Below, piece by piece: positions 27,421 through 36,272 of a stretch of 64,000 bases of DNA. This stretch comes from Cellulosimicrobium composti. GTDB taxonomy: Bacteria; Actinomycetota; Actinomycetes; Actinomycetales; Cellulomonadaceae. The notes beneath the pieces were generated by a model. It was not told the origin of the DNA. It ran no database searches and was given only the letters and a program-made list of their open reading frames with translations. The position numbers were made by a program, and so were the translations under genes. Position 1 is the stretch's first letter, and each line of letters begins with the position of its first letter. The stretch covers positions 25,544 through 89,543 of the forward strand of contig NZ_WMKA01000008.1 in NCBI RefSeq assembly GCF_009711085.1. Reading direction: 5' to 3'.

Positions 27421-27933
27421 TCAGGCGCCGGGCGTCGTGGCGGGCTCGGGCGTCCGGTCGCCCGTGAAGACGAGGCGGCGGTAGGCCAGGTAGCGGAACG
27501 CGGTGCCGAGCGCGAGACCCACGACGTTCGCGGACACGTTCTTGGCGAGCGGCGACGTGAGACCGAGCGCGTAGGTGGAGATGGCGAGGCACCCGACGGC
27601 GATGAGCATGCCCCCCACGTTGACCACGACGAACGCGGCGAGCTCGCGGCCGCGCGTAGCCGTGCGTCGCGCGGAGAAGGTCCAGTACCGGTTGCCCACC
27701 CAGGCGACGAGCGTCGCGACCGCGACCGACAGGACCTTGGCCGTGAGGGGCTTGTGCCCGAGGACCTCGCCCGGGCCGAAGCTCAGCAGGTTGAACAGCC
27801 CGAGGTCGACGACGTAGGCGACCGCGCCGACGGACCCGAACTTCGCGAGCTCGCGCACCCGGGCGAGCACGCGCTCGCGGCGCGGCGCGGGTGCCGCGAG
27901 GGCCTCCGTCCGCCGGTCCAGGTCGCTCGTCAT
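27421..27933 (-). CDS. GtrA-family membrane protein
   Basis: A 170-residue protein with four membrane helices. GtrA-type features are KFGSVGAVAYVVDLGLFNLL, VATLVAWVGNRYWTF and ALGTAFRYLAYRRLVF. GtrA proteins are thought to help flip polyprenyl-phosphate-linked sugars. It diverges from purK, an arrangement also known in mycobacteria. It may serve the polysaccharide locus that begins 2.5 kb downstream, or the glycosyltransferase at 33719. The ATG lies 6 bases after TAGCCT. Confidence 0.9.
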   Translation of the reverse strand: MTSDLDRRTEALAAPAPRRERVLARVRELAKFGSVGAVAYVVDLGLFNLLSFGPGEVLGHKPLTAKVLSVAVATLVAWVGNRYWTFSARRTATRGRELAAFVVVNVGGMLIAVGCLAISTYALGLTSPLAKNVSANVVGLALGTAFRYLAYRRLVFTGDRTPEPATTPGA

Positions 27934-27939
27934 CCCTCG

Positions 27940-27945
27940 AGGCTA
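27940..27945 (-). promoter_or_regulatory. -10 element (TAGCCT) of gtrA
   Basis: It lies 6 bases before the ATG at 27933; leaderless start. Confidence 0.5.
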
Positions 27946-28033
27946 CCGGGCGTCCCGCGGCCGTACCCCGGCGGGCGCCGGGACGCGGGCGTCCGACGAG
28001 CGGGCGGCGCGCGGGCGCGCGGCGCCCAGGCAC

Positions 28034-28039
28034 TAGGGT
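28034..28039 (+). promoter_or_regulatory. -10 element (TAGGGT) of purK
   Basis: It lies 8 bases before the GTG at 28048, which favours that codon over the GTG at 28042. Confidence 0.5.
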
Positions 28040-28047
28040 GGGTGCAC

Positions 28048-29289
28048 GTGGCAGCCCCAGTGATCGCCGTGGTCGGCGGAGGACAGCTCGCACGCATGAT
28101 GGCCCCCGCGGCCGGCGAGCTCGGTGTGCACCTGCGCGTGCTCGTCGAGGCCGCGGACTCGTCCGCCGCCCAGGTCGTGGTCGACGCGCCCGTGGGCGCC
28201 GCATCCGACGAGGCAGCGGTCCGCGCCCTCATCGCCCCGGCCGACGGCGCGCCTGCGGCCGTCCTCACGTTCGAGCACGAGCACGTCCCGAACGCGCTGC
28301 TCACCGACCTCCTCGAGCACGGGACGCCCGTGCGGCCCGGCCCGGACGCGCTCGTGCACGCGCAGGACAAGATCGTCATGCGGCGCCGGCTCACCGAGCT
28401 GGGCGTGCCGTGCCCGCGCTGGGCCGCGCTCCCCACGGACCCGGCGGACGCCCGGACCGCGCTGACCGGCTTCCTCGCCGAGGTCGGTGGCGAGGCCGTC
28501 GTGAAGACGGCGCGCGGCGGTTACGACGGCAAGGGCGTGCGCGTCGTGTCGCTCGCCGCGGGCGGGCCCGAGCAGGTCGCGGAGTGGATCGAGGCGGCGG
28601 CCACGGGCGGCCCCGAGCTGCTCGTCGAGGAGAAGGTGCCGTTCACGCGCGAGCTCGCGGTGCTCGTCGCGCGGCGACCGAGCGGCGGCGCCGAGGGCCG
28701 CGGCGAGGTGCGCACGTGGCCCGTCGTGGAGTCGATCCAGCGCGACGGCGTCTGCGCCGAGGTGATCGCGCCCGCTCCCGGCCTCACCGACGCCGAGGCG
28801 GAGCGCGCGCGCGACGCCGCCGTGCGGATCGCGGAGGGCCTCGGGGTGACCGGCGTGCTCGCGGTCGAGATGTTCGAGGTCGCGGGCGAGGACGGTCCGC
28901 GCGTGCTCGTCAACGAGCTCGCGATGCGCCCGCACAACTCGGGGCACTGGACCATCGACGGCGCGGTGACGAGCCAGTTCGAGCAGCACCTGCGCGCCGT
29001 CCTCGACCTCCCGCTCGGGGACACCGCCCCGACCGCGCGGTGGACGGTCATGGCGAACGTCCTCGGCTCGACGCTCGACGAGCTGACCGACGCGCTGCCC
29101 GCGGTGCTCGCCGCGTACCCTGACGCGAAGGTCAACCTGTACGGCAAGGGCGTGCGCCCCGGGCGCAAGCTCGGCCACGTGAACGTGAGCGGCGACGACC
29201 TGGACGAGGTCCGGCGTCGGGCGCTCGCCGCGGCCGCCGTCCTGCGGGGCGAGGACCCCGAGGGCACCCCGAACGAGGAGCGAGCATGA
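28048..29289 (+). CDS. purK: PurK, N5-carboxyaminoimidazole ribonucleotide synthase
   Basis: A 413-residue ATP-grasp enzyme that carboxylates AIR with bicarbonate and ATP in purine synthesis. The N-terminal [20 protein letters not shown] binds nucleotide. The ATP-grasp core shows [37 protein letters not shown] and [19 protein letters not shown]. The start was chosen from the leaderless promoter. The stop overlaps the purE start (ATGA), so the two enzymes of this step are made together. Confidence 0.95.
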   Translation: MAAPVIAVVGGGQLARMMAPAAGELGVHLRVLVEAADSSAAQVVVDAPVGAASDEAAVRALIAPADGAPAAVLTFEHEHVPNALLTDLLEHGTPVRPGPDALVHAQDKIVMRRRLTELGVPCPRWAALPTDPADARTALTGFLAEVGGEAVVKTARGGYDGKGVRVVSLAAGGPEQVAEWIEAAATGGPELLVEEKVPFTRELAVLVARRPSGGAEGRGEVRTWPVVESIQRDGVCAEVIAPAPGLTDAEAERARDAAVRIAEGLGVTGVLAVEMFEVAGEDGPRVLVNELAMRPHNSGHWTIDGAVTSQFEQHLRAVLDLPLGDTAPTARWTVMANVLGSTLDELTDALPAVLAAYPDAKVNLYGKGVRPGRKLGHVNVSGDDLDEVRRRALAAAAVLRGEDPEGTPNEERA

Positions 29290-29822
29290 GCGAGAACCCT
29301 GTCGTCGGCATCGTCATGGGGTCGGACTCCGACTGGCCCGTCATGGAGGCGGCGGCCGACGCGCTCGCCGAGTTCGGCGTCCCCGTCGAGGTCGACGTCG
29401 TGTCCGCGCACCGCATGCCCGTCGAGATGATCGACTACGGCCGGACGGCCGCCGAGCGTGGCCTGCGCGTGATCGTCGCCGGCGCCGGGGGAGCGGCCCA
29501 CCTGCCGGGCATGCTCGCGGCCGTCACGCCCCTGCCCGTCATCGGGGTCCCCGTGCCGCTGCGCCACCTCGACGGCATGGACTCGCTCCTGTCGATCGTG
29601 CAGATGCCCGCGGGCGTGCCCGTCGCGACGGTCTCCGTCGGCGGGGCGCGCAACGCGGGTCTGCTCGCCGCGCGCATCCTCGCGGCCGGCACGGACGACG
29701 ACGCCGCGCGCCTGCGGGACAAGATGGTCGCCTTCCAGGCGGACCTGGGCGACCAGGCCCGCGCGAAGGGTGCACGCCTGCGCGCGTCGCGGTCAGAGGA
29801 GCCACGCACCGCGCGGTCCTGA
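29286..29822 (+). CDS. purE: PurE, N5-CAIR mutase
   Basis: A 178-residue class I PurE. The substrate loop GSDSDWPVM (residues 12-20) and the catalytic-histidine segment [11 protein letters not shown] are present, as is [11 protein letters not shown]. It turns N5-CAIR into CAIR and normally forms octamers. It is coupled to purK by a 4-base overlap. The C-terminal tail ([17 protein letters not shown]) is extended. Composition changes to less GC-rich DNA just after it. Confidence 0.96.
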   Translation: MSENPVVGIVMGSDSDWPVMEAAADALAEFGVPVEVDVVSAHRMPVEMIDYGRTAAERGLRVIVAGAGGAAHLPGMLAAVTPLPVIGVPVPLRHLDGMDSLLSIVQMPAGVPVATVSVGGARNAGLLAARILAAGTDDDAARLRDKMVAFQADLGDQARAKGARLRASRSEEPRTARS

Positions 29823-29857
29823 CGCGCCGAAACCTGCAAAGGATGGGCGGCAGACGA

Positions 29858-29863
29858 CATACT
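29858..29863 (+). promoter_or_regulatory. -10 element (CATACT) of the lipoprotein gene
   Basis: It lies 6 bases before the ATG at 29870; leaderless start is likely. Confidence 0.45.
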
Positions 29864-29869
29864 TCGGTC

Positions 29870-30427
29870 ATGAGGAAGCATCCGCCCCGTCCGATTCACG
29901 TCGTTGCTGTGATGTCGACGCTTCTCGTGCTCGGAGGCTGCGCGGCCGGGAGAGCCGCACAGGTGGAGACTCCTGGCGCGACAGCCTCCGTTCGGTCGGT
30001 GGAAGGCTCGACGACGGTCCTCGAGCCCCTGGAGGCGGAACAGGTTTCGAGCGACGACCCTGTGTACGGCGCGGCAGTCGAAGCGGCGCTCGCCCGTGCG
30101 ATCGGCGACCAGCAGACGCCGTATGCGCTGCGCTCGGACTCGATCGACGAACTCGTGCTCGTGACCTGGGGCAGTTCGACGTGCCCCGAGGTCCCTCGTT
30201 CCGGTCGGTGGCTCGAGGCGGACCCGCCCTACACGGCAAGGTTCCTCGTCGAGTTCTCGTCGTCGACGTTCCAGGACACGTCACCGGACGAGGCATTCGT
30301 CCACGCGTGCACCGACGACCTCAGCCCCGGTGTCTTTCGGGTGGCCGTCGGTGACGTGCCAGCAGGACTCCTCCGGGTGGAGTTCCAAGAGGTGCGACGT
30401 GTGGGTGGCGTCGACGTTCCGGGCTAG
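29870..30427 (+). CDS. Small lipoprotein, function unknown
   Basis: A 185-residue protein. A basic start (MRKHPPRP), a hydrophobic stretch and the lipobox LGGC with Cys24 mark it as a lipid-anchored extracellular protein. The mature part has two further cysteines (in SSTCPEVP and VHACTDD), which could form a disulfide. I recognise no domain. It stands between purE and two LCP genes, at the edge of the polysaccharide locus, and converges with the second LCP gene. Its codon use is less GC-biased than purE. Confidence 0.75.
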   Translation: MRKHPPRPIHVVAVMSTLLVLGGCAAGRAAQVETPGATASVRSVEGSTTVLEPLEAEQVSSDDPVYGAAVEAALARAIGDQQTPYALRSDSIDELVLVTWGSSTCPEVPRSGRWLEADPPYTARFLVEFSSSTFQDTSPDEAFVHACTDDLSPGVFRVAVGDVPAGLLRVEFQEVRRVGGVDVPG

Positions 30428-30456
30428 CTCCTGTCGCGGCAGTCGGTGGTAGCCAA

Positions 30457-31905
30457 CTACTGAGGCAAGCCGCCGACTTGGCCTGGTGGGAGCTTTCCAT
30501 CCCGGACGTCGACCCAGAACTGGCCGACGGTGTCGGGGTCCAGCTGCACGGTCGACCCCACGTTGCCGCCCGGGCGGTAGTCGGGGTTCGAGATCGGCGG
30601 TGTGCCCGTGATGCCGTCGGGACCGTTCGCCTTGCGGAACGCGAGCGCGAGCTTGCCCAGGTCGATGATGCCGGTGCTCTGGTCGACCGTGAGGGATCCG
30701 AGACCCGAGTCCAGCAGCGAGACCTGGTCGCCCGGGCGGAACAGGATGCTCGGGTTCGCCGCCTTCGAGCTGATGGCGCCGATCACCTGGCGCTGGCGCT
30801 CGGCGCGTCCGATGTCACCCTTCGGGTCGGAGTAGCGCATTCGCGAGAACGCGAGCGCGGTGTGGCCGTCGGCGACGTGGCACCCGGCCGTCCAGACGAG
30901 CTCGCTCCTCGGGTCGTTCACGTCGTAGTCGAGGCACAGCTCGACGCCGCCGACGGCGTCGACGATGCCCTCGACCCCGCCGAACCCGACCTCGACGTAG
31001 TGGTCGACCGTGAGGCCGGTGAGCTGCTCGACGGTCTGCACGAGCAGCGGCGGGCCGCCCCACGAGTAGGCCGAGTTGAGCTTGCTCGCGCCGTTGCCGG
31101 GGATCTCCGCGTACGTGTCGCGGGGGAGGCTGATGAGCGCGACCGGGCCGCTCGGCGGGGCGTGCAGGATCATGATCGTGTCCGTGCGCGCGCCCTCGGT
31201 GCCGTCCTCGCTGATGCCCTCGCCGCGCGCGTCCGAGCCGGCGAGGAGGTAGGTGTTCCCGGGTGTGCCGGGCGCGCCGGAGAGGGCCTCGACGTGCTGG
31301 ATCTTGCCGTTCGCCCAGATGAGCAGGCCCACCGGCCAGGCGAGGAGCGCGACGATCACGACGCAGGCGACGAGCCCGACCACGCGGCCCTTGCGGACGC
31401 GGAAGCCGCCCCCGCCGGTCCGCGGTGCGGCCGGGCCCGACGGCGGTCGACCGCCCCGGTCTCCCGGCCCGCCCGTGCGTGGGCGCGGGGACGCGCTCGG
31501 GCGGCTCCGCGGCGACGTCGGCACGGCCTGGGCGCCCGCGCGAGGCGCGGACGAGACGCGCGGGGGAGTCGACGCTGCTTGTCCGGGCTGGCGCGCCGGA
31601 GCGACGGACGGGGGGAGGCCCGACGCCGCCGAGCTCGTTCGCGCGCGCGGGCTGCGGGCGGGAGGCGCGGGCGGGGGCGTGCCCTTGCGCGCCGGGGTCA
31701 CGGGGATCTCGCGCGACGACTGGCGCTTGATGCGCGGCTCGAGCCGCACGGCGTCGTCGGGGGCGGAGGGACGGGGTCGCGCCTGGGCGCGTCCGCTGTT
31801 GCCCACCGCGATCGCGTCGTCGACCGACGACGGCCGCGGGGCGCGGCCGCCCTGCGGCGTGAAGCTGGGAGGGAGCGACCGGGGGTCGCGCGACGGGTCG
31901 GTCAT
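30457..31905 (-). CDS. LCP (LytR-CpsA-Psr) family protein 1
   Basis: A 482-residue membrane-anchored enzyme of the family that transfers polyprenyl-linked glycans onto peptidoglycan. About 170 cytoplasmic residues rich in Pro, Arg and Ser precede one helix (VVGLVACVVIVALLAWPVGL). The LCP domain shows LLAGSDARGEG, TDTIMILHAP, the arginine motif SLPRDTYAEIPG, KLNSAYSWGG and the late RERQ-type segment GRAERQRQVIGAI. It starts 4 bases after the stop of the other LCP gene on the same strand. Both lie at the head of the polysaccharide locus, which supports a role in its attachment. Confidence 0.93.
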   Translation of the reverse strand: MTDPSRDPRSLPPSFTPQGGRAPRPSSVDDAIAVGNSGRAQARPRPSAPDDAVRLEPRIKRQSSREIPVTPARKGTPPPAPPARSPRARTSSAASGLPPSVAPARQPGQAASTPPRVSSAPRAGAQAVPTSPRSRPSASPRPRTGGPGDRGGRPPSGPAAPRTGGGGFRVRKGRVVGLVACVVIVALLAWPVGLLIWANGKIQHVEALSGAPGTPGNTYLLAGSDARGEGISEDGTEGARTDTIMILHAPPSGPVALISLPRDTYAEIPGNGASKLNSAYSWGGPPLLVQTVEQLTGLTVDHYVEVGFGGVEGIVDAVGGVELCLDYDVNDPRSELVWTAGCHVADGHTALAFSRMRYSDPKGDIGRAERQRQVIGAISSKAANPSILFRPGDQVSLLDSGLGSLTVDQSTGIIDLGKLALAFRKANGPDGITGTPPISNPDYRPGGNVGSTVQLDPDTVGQFWVDVRDGKLPPGQVGGLPQ

Positions 31906-31909
31906 GGCG

Positions 31910-33202
31910 TCACCCGCACTGCGCGGTCTCGTCGGCGGCGGAGAACGCCTCCTTGCCGGCTTCCTTCGTCTGCACCGGGGCGGGCTCCGAGGACGCGTCG
32001 TCCGGCGGCACGTCTGCGCTCTCCCCGGCCTGTGACGGCGGCTCCGTGGCCTCGACCGCGCCGTCGGGTCCGCCAGTCTCGTCGGCGGCGGGTGCGGGCG
32101 CGACGATCGGCTCGTCGGCGCGCACCTTCGCCCACAGCTCGTCGGCCTCTGACGTCCAGACGACCTTCGCGTCGGGGTCCTGCGGGTCCGGCGCGTTCGG
32201 AACGGTCATGAAGGTGATGTTGCCACTGGTCGCGCCCTTGAGGCTGAAGGCGAGCCCGGCGAGGCTCGGGATCGACGAGAGGTTGTCGCTCATGGTGAGC
32301 GACTTGGTGCCCGCGTCGACGAACCCGTAGATCTGACCGAGGTCCGAGAGCACGTTCTTCGAGAGAACCTGGTTCACCGTCGCGGCGAGGAGCTGTTGCT
32401 GACGGCTGATGCGGCTGAGGTCCGACCCGTCGCCCACGCCGTAGCGGGCCCGCGCGAACCCGAGCGCCTGGGCGCCGTCCAGCGTCTGCCAGCCCGCGGC
32501 GAGCTGGAGGTCCGCCTTGGGCGAGTCGATCGCCTCCGGGATGCAGATGGGGACGCCCCCGATCGCCGTGACCATGTTCTGGAAACCGGCGAAGTCGACC
32601 ACGACGAAGCCGTCGACGAACACGTCGGTGAGGCTCTCGACCGTCTGCACCGTGCACGCGGCGGCGGAGTCGACGTCGCCGCCGACGGTCGCGCCGTTCG
32701 CGAACGCCGCGTTGAAGCGCGTGTTCGCGGGTGCGGTCGTCTTGCCGCTCGTCGTGTTGCAGGCCGGGACGTCGACGCGCGAGTCCCGCGGGATCGAGAC
32801 CATCTCGACGCGCGAGCGGTCCGCGGAGACGTGCACGAGGATCGTCGTGTCCGATCGCATGCCCTCGACGCCCTCGACCTCGTGGCCGTTCTCGCCCCCG
32901 CGTTCGTCCGAGCCCATCACAAGGATGTTGAGCGGCTTGCCGGCGTTGGGGTCGTCGGGGTCGGGCGTCGACGGCGCAGGACGGTCCTCGACCAGGTCGA
33001 GAGCGCTCGAACCCGAGATGTTCCCCACGATGTTCGACACCGCGGCCGCGCCGCCCACCGCGCCGAACGCGAGCACCGCGGTCGCGACGAGGCCGGCCGT
33101 CCTGGCTGCGCCGTGCGTACGGAGAGCCCGCGCGTGCGACGGCCCGCGCGACTGCCGGTCGGCAGCCGCGGTGCGAGCCTGGGCACGGGAACGGGACGTC
33201 AC
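31910..33202 (-). CDS. LCP (LytR-CpsA-Psr) family protein 2
   Basis: A 430-residue relative of the downstream gene with a short cytoplasmic start. One helix (TAGLVATAVLAFGAVGGAAA) precedes the LCP domain: ILVMGSDERGGENG, SDTTILVHVSADR, the arginine motif SIPRDSRVDVP and SRISRQQQLLAATV. An acidic, Pro/Ala-rich C-terminal tail follows. The GTG at 33202 lies 8 bases after TATGCT, so it is leaderless; a TTG six bases upstream is less likely. It is probably the first gene of a two-gene operon. The tandem pair suggests two acceptors or two polymers. Confidence 0.92.
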   Translation of the reverse strand: MTSRSRAQARTAAADRQSRGPSHARALRTHGAARTAGLVATAVLAFGAVGGAAAVSNIVGNISGSSALDLVEDRPAPSTPDPDDPNAGKPLNILVMGSDERGGENGHEVEGVEGMRSDTTILVHVSADRSRVEMVSIPRDSRVDVPACNTTSGKTTAPANTRFNAAFANGATVGGDVDSAAACTVQTVESLTDVFVDGFVVVDFAGFQNMVTAIGGVPICIPEAIDSPKADLQLAAGWQTLDGAQALGFARARYGVGDGSDLSRISRQQQLLAATVNQVLSKNVLSDLGQIYGFVDAGTKSLTMSDNLSSIPSLAGLAFSLKGATSGNITFMTVPNAPDPQDPDAKVVWTSEADELWAKVRADEPIVAPAPAADETGGPDGAVEATEPPSQAGESADVPPDDASSEPAPVQTKEAGKEAFSAADETAQCG

Positions 33203-33210
33203 GGGCAACG

Positions 33211-33216
33211 AGCATA
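33211..33216 (-). promoter_or_regulatory. -10 element (TATGCT) of the LCP operon
   Basis: It lies 8 bases before the GTG at 33202 and sets that start. Confidence 0.55.
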
Positions 33217-33277
33217 AGCGGCGTGTGCGATGCCACGGCGCGGGGGGCGGGCTCGGCGCGTGGAGGAGTTGTGGAAC

Positions 33278-33706
33278 CTAGAGTTCGCGGGGGGCCGCGG
33301 TCCGACGGCTGCGCTCGTCGTCCCCGAGGACGGGCCCTGGCTCTGCATTCTCGAGCTGGACGGCGGAGTCGTCCACGCGCTCGAGCCGGGCCTCGGCGAG
33401 GCTCAGCTCGCGGGTCAGGACCGTGATCTTGCGCTCAAGCTGGTTGGCCCGACGGTGGCTCGTCGCGATGAAGCTGACGAACGCGATCACCAGGGCGTAC
33501 AACAGGAGGTCGGTACCGCGACCCACGTCGAGCAGGTTGGCGACGAAGGTCAGTGCCTCGGGGAACAAGATCGCGAGGACGGCGGCGATGACGAACCCGA
33601 CGAGGAGCAGCCGGCGGATCGCCTGGTGGCGTGCGTTGGTGGTCGACCGGGTGAGCAGCACGGTCACCACCACGACCGCGGCGACGAGGATGACCTGGAT
33701 GAGCAT
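33278..33706 (-). CDS. DUF2304 membrane protein
   Basis: A 142-residue protein with about three membrane helices (VILVAAVVVVTVLLT; LLLVGFVIAAVLAIL; LLLYALVIAFVSFIA). A coiled-coil-like charged tail (RANQLERKITVLTRELSLAE) follows. DUF2304 proteins commonly follow a DPM1-like glycosyltransferase. Here it starts 12 bases after one, so it may anchor or assist that enzyme. It has AGGAT near the ATG. Confidence 0.85.
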   Translation of the reverse strand: MLIQVILVAAVVVVTVLLTRSTTNARHQAIRRLLLVGFVIAAVLAILFPEALTFVANLLDVGRGTDLLLYALVIAFVSFIATSHRRANQLERKITVLTRELSLAEARLERVDDSAVQLENAEPGPVLGDDERSRRTAAPREL

Positions 33707-33718
33707 GACCGATCCCTG

Positions 33719-34435
33719 CTACTTGAAGACGAGGTCGACGAGGATGTTGACGGAGTTCCAGAGCGACTGGCCCTTGCCCTTGGAGTAGTCCGTGTAGAGC
33801 ACGTGAACCGGGTGCTCGCGCCACGGGAGGCGCGTCCGGCCGAGCTGGAGGACGATCTCGCTCGCGTGCGCCATGCGGTCCTGCGTGAGGTCGACCTTCC
33901 GTGCGGCGTCCACGCGGATGACCCGGAGGCCGTTGTGCGCGTCGGTGAGACGCAGACCCGTGCTCTGGTTCGTGAACCACACCGCCGTCCGGAGCACGAG
34001 CCGCTTGAGGAGCCCGGGCTTGGTGCGGTCGTCGAGGAAGCGCGAGCCGAAGACGACAGCGAGGTCGTCGGAGCGGGCCAGCTCCACCATGGCGACGGCG
34101 TCCTCGACCTGGTGCTGACCGTCCGCGTCGAACGTCACGAGGTAGCGCGCGCCCTCCTGGTCGCGCGCGTACTCGATGCCCGTCTGGAGCGCTGCCCCCT
34201 GGCCAAGGTTCACCGCGTGACGGACCACGATGGCGCCCGCCTCGCGTGCCCGTGCCGCGGAGTCGTCCGTGCTGCCGTCGTCCACGCAGACGACGTTCGG
34301 AAAGGTCTTGCGCGCCTCGGCGACGACGCCGCCGACGACCGCGTCCTCGTTGTAGAGCGGGATGACGAGCCACACGTCGTCGGTGACGGTGCGAGTGGGC
34401 GCGCGACCGTCCGTCGCCGCGTCCGAAAAGTCCAT
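33719..34435 (-). CDS. Family 2 glycosyltransferase, polyprenyl-phosphate sugar type
   Basis: A 238-residue GT2 enzyme. The fold begins VWLVIPLYNEDAVVGGVV and contains VDDGSTDDSAARAREAG, AVNLGQGAALQTGIEYA and the metal-binding DAD in VTFDADGQHQ. Length and motifs match enzymes that load a sugar onto polyprenyl phosphate. A DUF2304 partner follows. An AAGAAT element lies 6 bases before the ATG. The sugar is not predictable; the product could feed the transferases of this locus together with a GtrA-type flippase. Confidence 0.88.
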   Translation of the reverse strand: MDFSDAATDGRAPTRTVTDDVWLVIPLYNEDAVVGGVVAEARKTFPNVVCVDDGSTDDSAARAREAGAIVVRHAVNLGQGAALQTGIEYARDQEGARYLVTFDADGQHQVEDAVAMVELARSDDLAVVFGSRFLDDRTKPGLLKRLVLRTAVWFTNQSTGLRLTDAHNGLRVIRVDAARKVDLTQDRMAHASEIVLQLGRTRLPWREHPVHVLYTDYSKGKGQSLWNSVNILVDLVFK

Positions 34436-34441
34436 GCCCTC

Positions 34442-34447
34442 ATTCTT
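34442..34447 (-). promoter_or_regulatory. Candidate -10 (AAGAAT) of the GT2/DUF2304 operon
   Basis: It lies 6 bases before the ATG at 34435. The match is weak at the first position. Confidence 0.35.
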
Positions 34448-34530
34448 GCAGCATCCGGAGCGAGGTCGGGACGAAGGTCTGTCGTCCCGCGCCGACCGCG
34501 TCGGTAGGCTGGCCGACGCGGCGCCGCGGT

Positions 34531-34536
34531 TAGAGT
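34531..34536 (+). promoter_or_regulatory. Candidate -10 (TAGAGT) of the acetyltransferase operon
   Basis: It gives a leader of about 35 bases before the ATG at 34579, which has a GAGGAG ribosome site. It drives the three-gene sugar-nucleotide operon. Confidence 0.45.
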
Positions 34537-34578
34537 GAGCCCGCCCACTGCTGTCGAGAGCGAGGAGCTCTTCCCATC

Positions 34579-35175
34579 ATGAGTGTGCGCATCGCACCCA
34601 GCGCCGATGTCGCCGAGAATGCCGCGATCGGCGACGGCAGCCAGATCTGGCACCTCGCCCAGGTGCGTGAGGGGGTGTCGATGGGGGAGTCGTGCGTCGT
34701 AGGACGGGGCGCCTACATCGGCACCGGCGTGCAGATGGGCCGGAACTGCAAGGTGCAGAACTACGCCCTCGTGTACGAGCCGGCGACGCTCGCGGACGGC
34801 GTCTTCATCGGGCCCGCCGTGGTGCTGACCAACGACACGTACCCGCGCGCGGTCAACCCCGACGGGTCGCTGAAGAGCGCGGACGACTGGCACGCCGTCG
34901 GCGTGACGATCGGCGAGGGGGCCGCGATCGGAGCTCGCGCCGTGTGCGTCGCCCCCGTGACGATCGGCGCCTGGGCGACCGTGGCCGCCGGCGCCGTCGT
35001 CACCAAGGACGTCCCGGACCACGCCATCGTCGTCGGGGTTCCCGCGCGGCGCGTCGGCTGGGTCGGGCGAGCGGGCCGACCGCTGGAGCAGGACGGCGAG
35101 CACTGGGTCTGCCCGGTGACAGGGGTTCGCTACGAAGAGCACGACGAGACCATCAGAGAGGTTGCGGCCGAATGA
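34579..35175 (+). CDS. WbpD-like UDP-3-amino-sugar N-acetyltransferase
   Basis: A 198-residue left-handed beta-helix acetyltransferase with hexapeptide repeats (for example IGDGSQIWHLAQVREG, GRNCKVQNYALVYE and GAAIGARAVCVAPVTIGAWA). The segment GVFIGPAVVLTNDTYPRAVN is characteristic of the WbpD/WlbB group, which acetylates the 3-amino group of UDP-GlcNAc3NA. It is followed by an aminotransferase and an oxidoreductase, the two enzymes that make that amino sugar, with a 4-base overlap (ATGA). Another 3-amino-sugar substrate cannot be excluded. Confidence 0.88.
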   Translation: MSVRIAPSADVAENAAIGDGSQIWHLAQVREGVSMGESCVVGRGAYIGTGVQMGRNCKVQNYALVYEPATLADGVFIGPAVVLTNDTYPRAVNPDGSLKSADDWHAVGVTIGEGAAIGARAVCVAPVTIGAWATVAAGAVVTKDVPDHAIVVGVPARRVGWVGRAGRPLEQDGEHWVCPVTGVRYEEHDETIREVAAE

Positions 35176-36272
35176 GCCAGACACTGATCCCCGCGGCGAA
35201 GCCGATCGTCGGGGACGACGAGCGAGCGGCCGTGGACCGCGTGCTGCGCAGCGGGATGATCGCCCAGGGCCCGGAGGTCGCCGCCTTCGAGCAGGAGTTC
35301 GCCGACGTGCTCGTCGGCGGGCGCACGTGCGTCGCCGTCAACTCCGGGACCTCCGGGCTCCACCTGGGCCTCCTCGCCGCGGGCATCGGCCCCGGCGACG
35401 AGGTCATCGTCCCGTCGTTCACGTTCGCGGCGACCGCGAACTCGGTCGCGCTGACCGGTGCGACGCCGGTGTTCGCGGACATCGAGCCGGACCACTTCTG
35501 CCTGTCGCCCGACGCGGTGCGCGCCGCGATCACCGAGCGCACCAAGGCGATCATGCCGGTGCACCTCTACGGGCACCCCGCCGACATGACGGCTCTCGGC
35601 GCGGTCGCGGACGAGCACGGGCTGCTGCTGTTCGAGGACGCGGCCCAGGCGCACGGCGCGACGCTGGCAGGACGCCCCGTCGGTTCGTTCGGCTCGTTCG
35701 CGATGTTCAGCCTCTATCCCACGAAGAACATGACCTCGGGGGAGGGCGGCATGGTGTCGTGCGCGACGGACGAGATCGCGCGCAACGTCCGCCTCCTGCG
35801 CAACCAGGGCATGGAGCGCCAGTACGCGAACGAGCTCGTCGGGTTCAACGCACGGATGACCGACGTCCACGCGGCGATCGGGCGGGTCCAGCTCACGAAG
35901 GTCCAGGGCTGGACGGCTGATCGCCAGCGCAACGCGGCGTTCCTCTCGGAGAACCTCGAAGGCGTCGTCACGCCGCCGGTCGCTGACGGCGCGGTGCACG
36001 TCTACCACCAGTACACGATCCGGGTCGCCGACGACCGCGACCGGGTGGTGACGGCGCTCCGCGAGGAGCACGGCGTCGGATCGGGCGTCTACTACCCGAT
36101 CCCGAACCACCGCCTCGAGAGCCTCAAGCACTTCGCACCCGACCTCGACCTCCCCGAGACGGAGATCGCCGCTCAGCAGGTGATCTCGCTCCCGGTGCAC
36201 CCCTCGCTCACGCAGGAGGACCTCGACCGCATCGTCACCGCGGTCAACACCGTCGTGAAGGCTGGTGCGTGA
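35172..36272 (+). CDS. DegT/DnrJ/EryC1/StrS aminotransferase (WbpE-like)
   Basis: A 366-residue PLP enzyme that aminates a keto sugar nucleotide. It shows AVNSGTSGLHLGLLAAGIGP, DEVIVPSFTFAATANSV, LFEDAAQAHGA and the PLP-binding lysine in SLYPTKNMTSGEGG. The C-terminal half contains HVYHQYTIRV and GVYYPIPNHRL, common in WbpE-type enzymes. The start ATG overlaps the acetyltransferase stop. Its stop shares a base with the next start. The predicted step is amination at C3 of a UDP-3-keto-GlcNAc(A). Confidence 0.93.
   Translation: MSQTLIPAAKPIVGDDERAAVDRVLRSGMIAQGPEVAAFEQEFADVLVGGRTCVAVNSGTSGLHLGLLAAGIGPGDEVIVPSFTFAATANSVALTGATPVFADIEPDHFCLSPDAVRAAITERTKAIMPVHLYGHPADMTALGAVADEHGLLLFEDAAQAHGATLAGRPVGSFGSFAMFSLYPTKNMTSGEGGMVSCATDEIARNVRLLRNQGMERQYANELVGFNARMTDVHAAIGRVQLTKVQGWTADRQRNAAFLSENLEGVVTPPVADGAVHVYHQYTIRVADDRDRVVTALREEHGVGSGVYYPIPNHRLESLKHFAPDLDLPETEIAAQQVISLPVHPSLTQEDLDRIVTAVNTVVKAGA

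Noticed and set aside
36269-36271. GTG as start of the Gfo/Idh/MocA gene
   Set aside because: The next codon is ATG and gives the common TGATG coupling. The difference is one residue.
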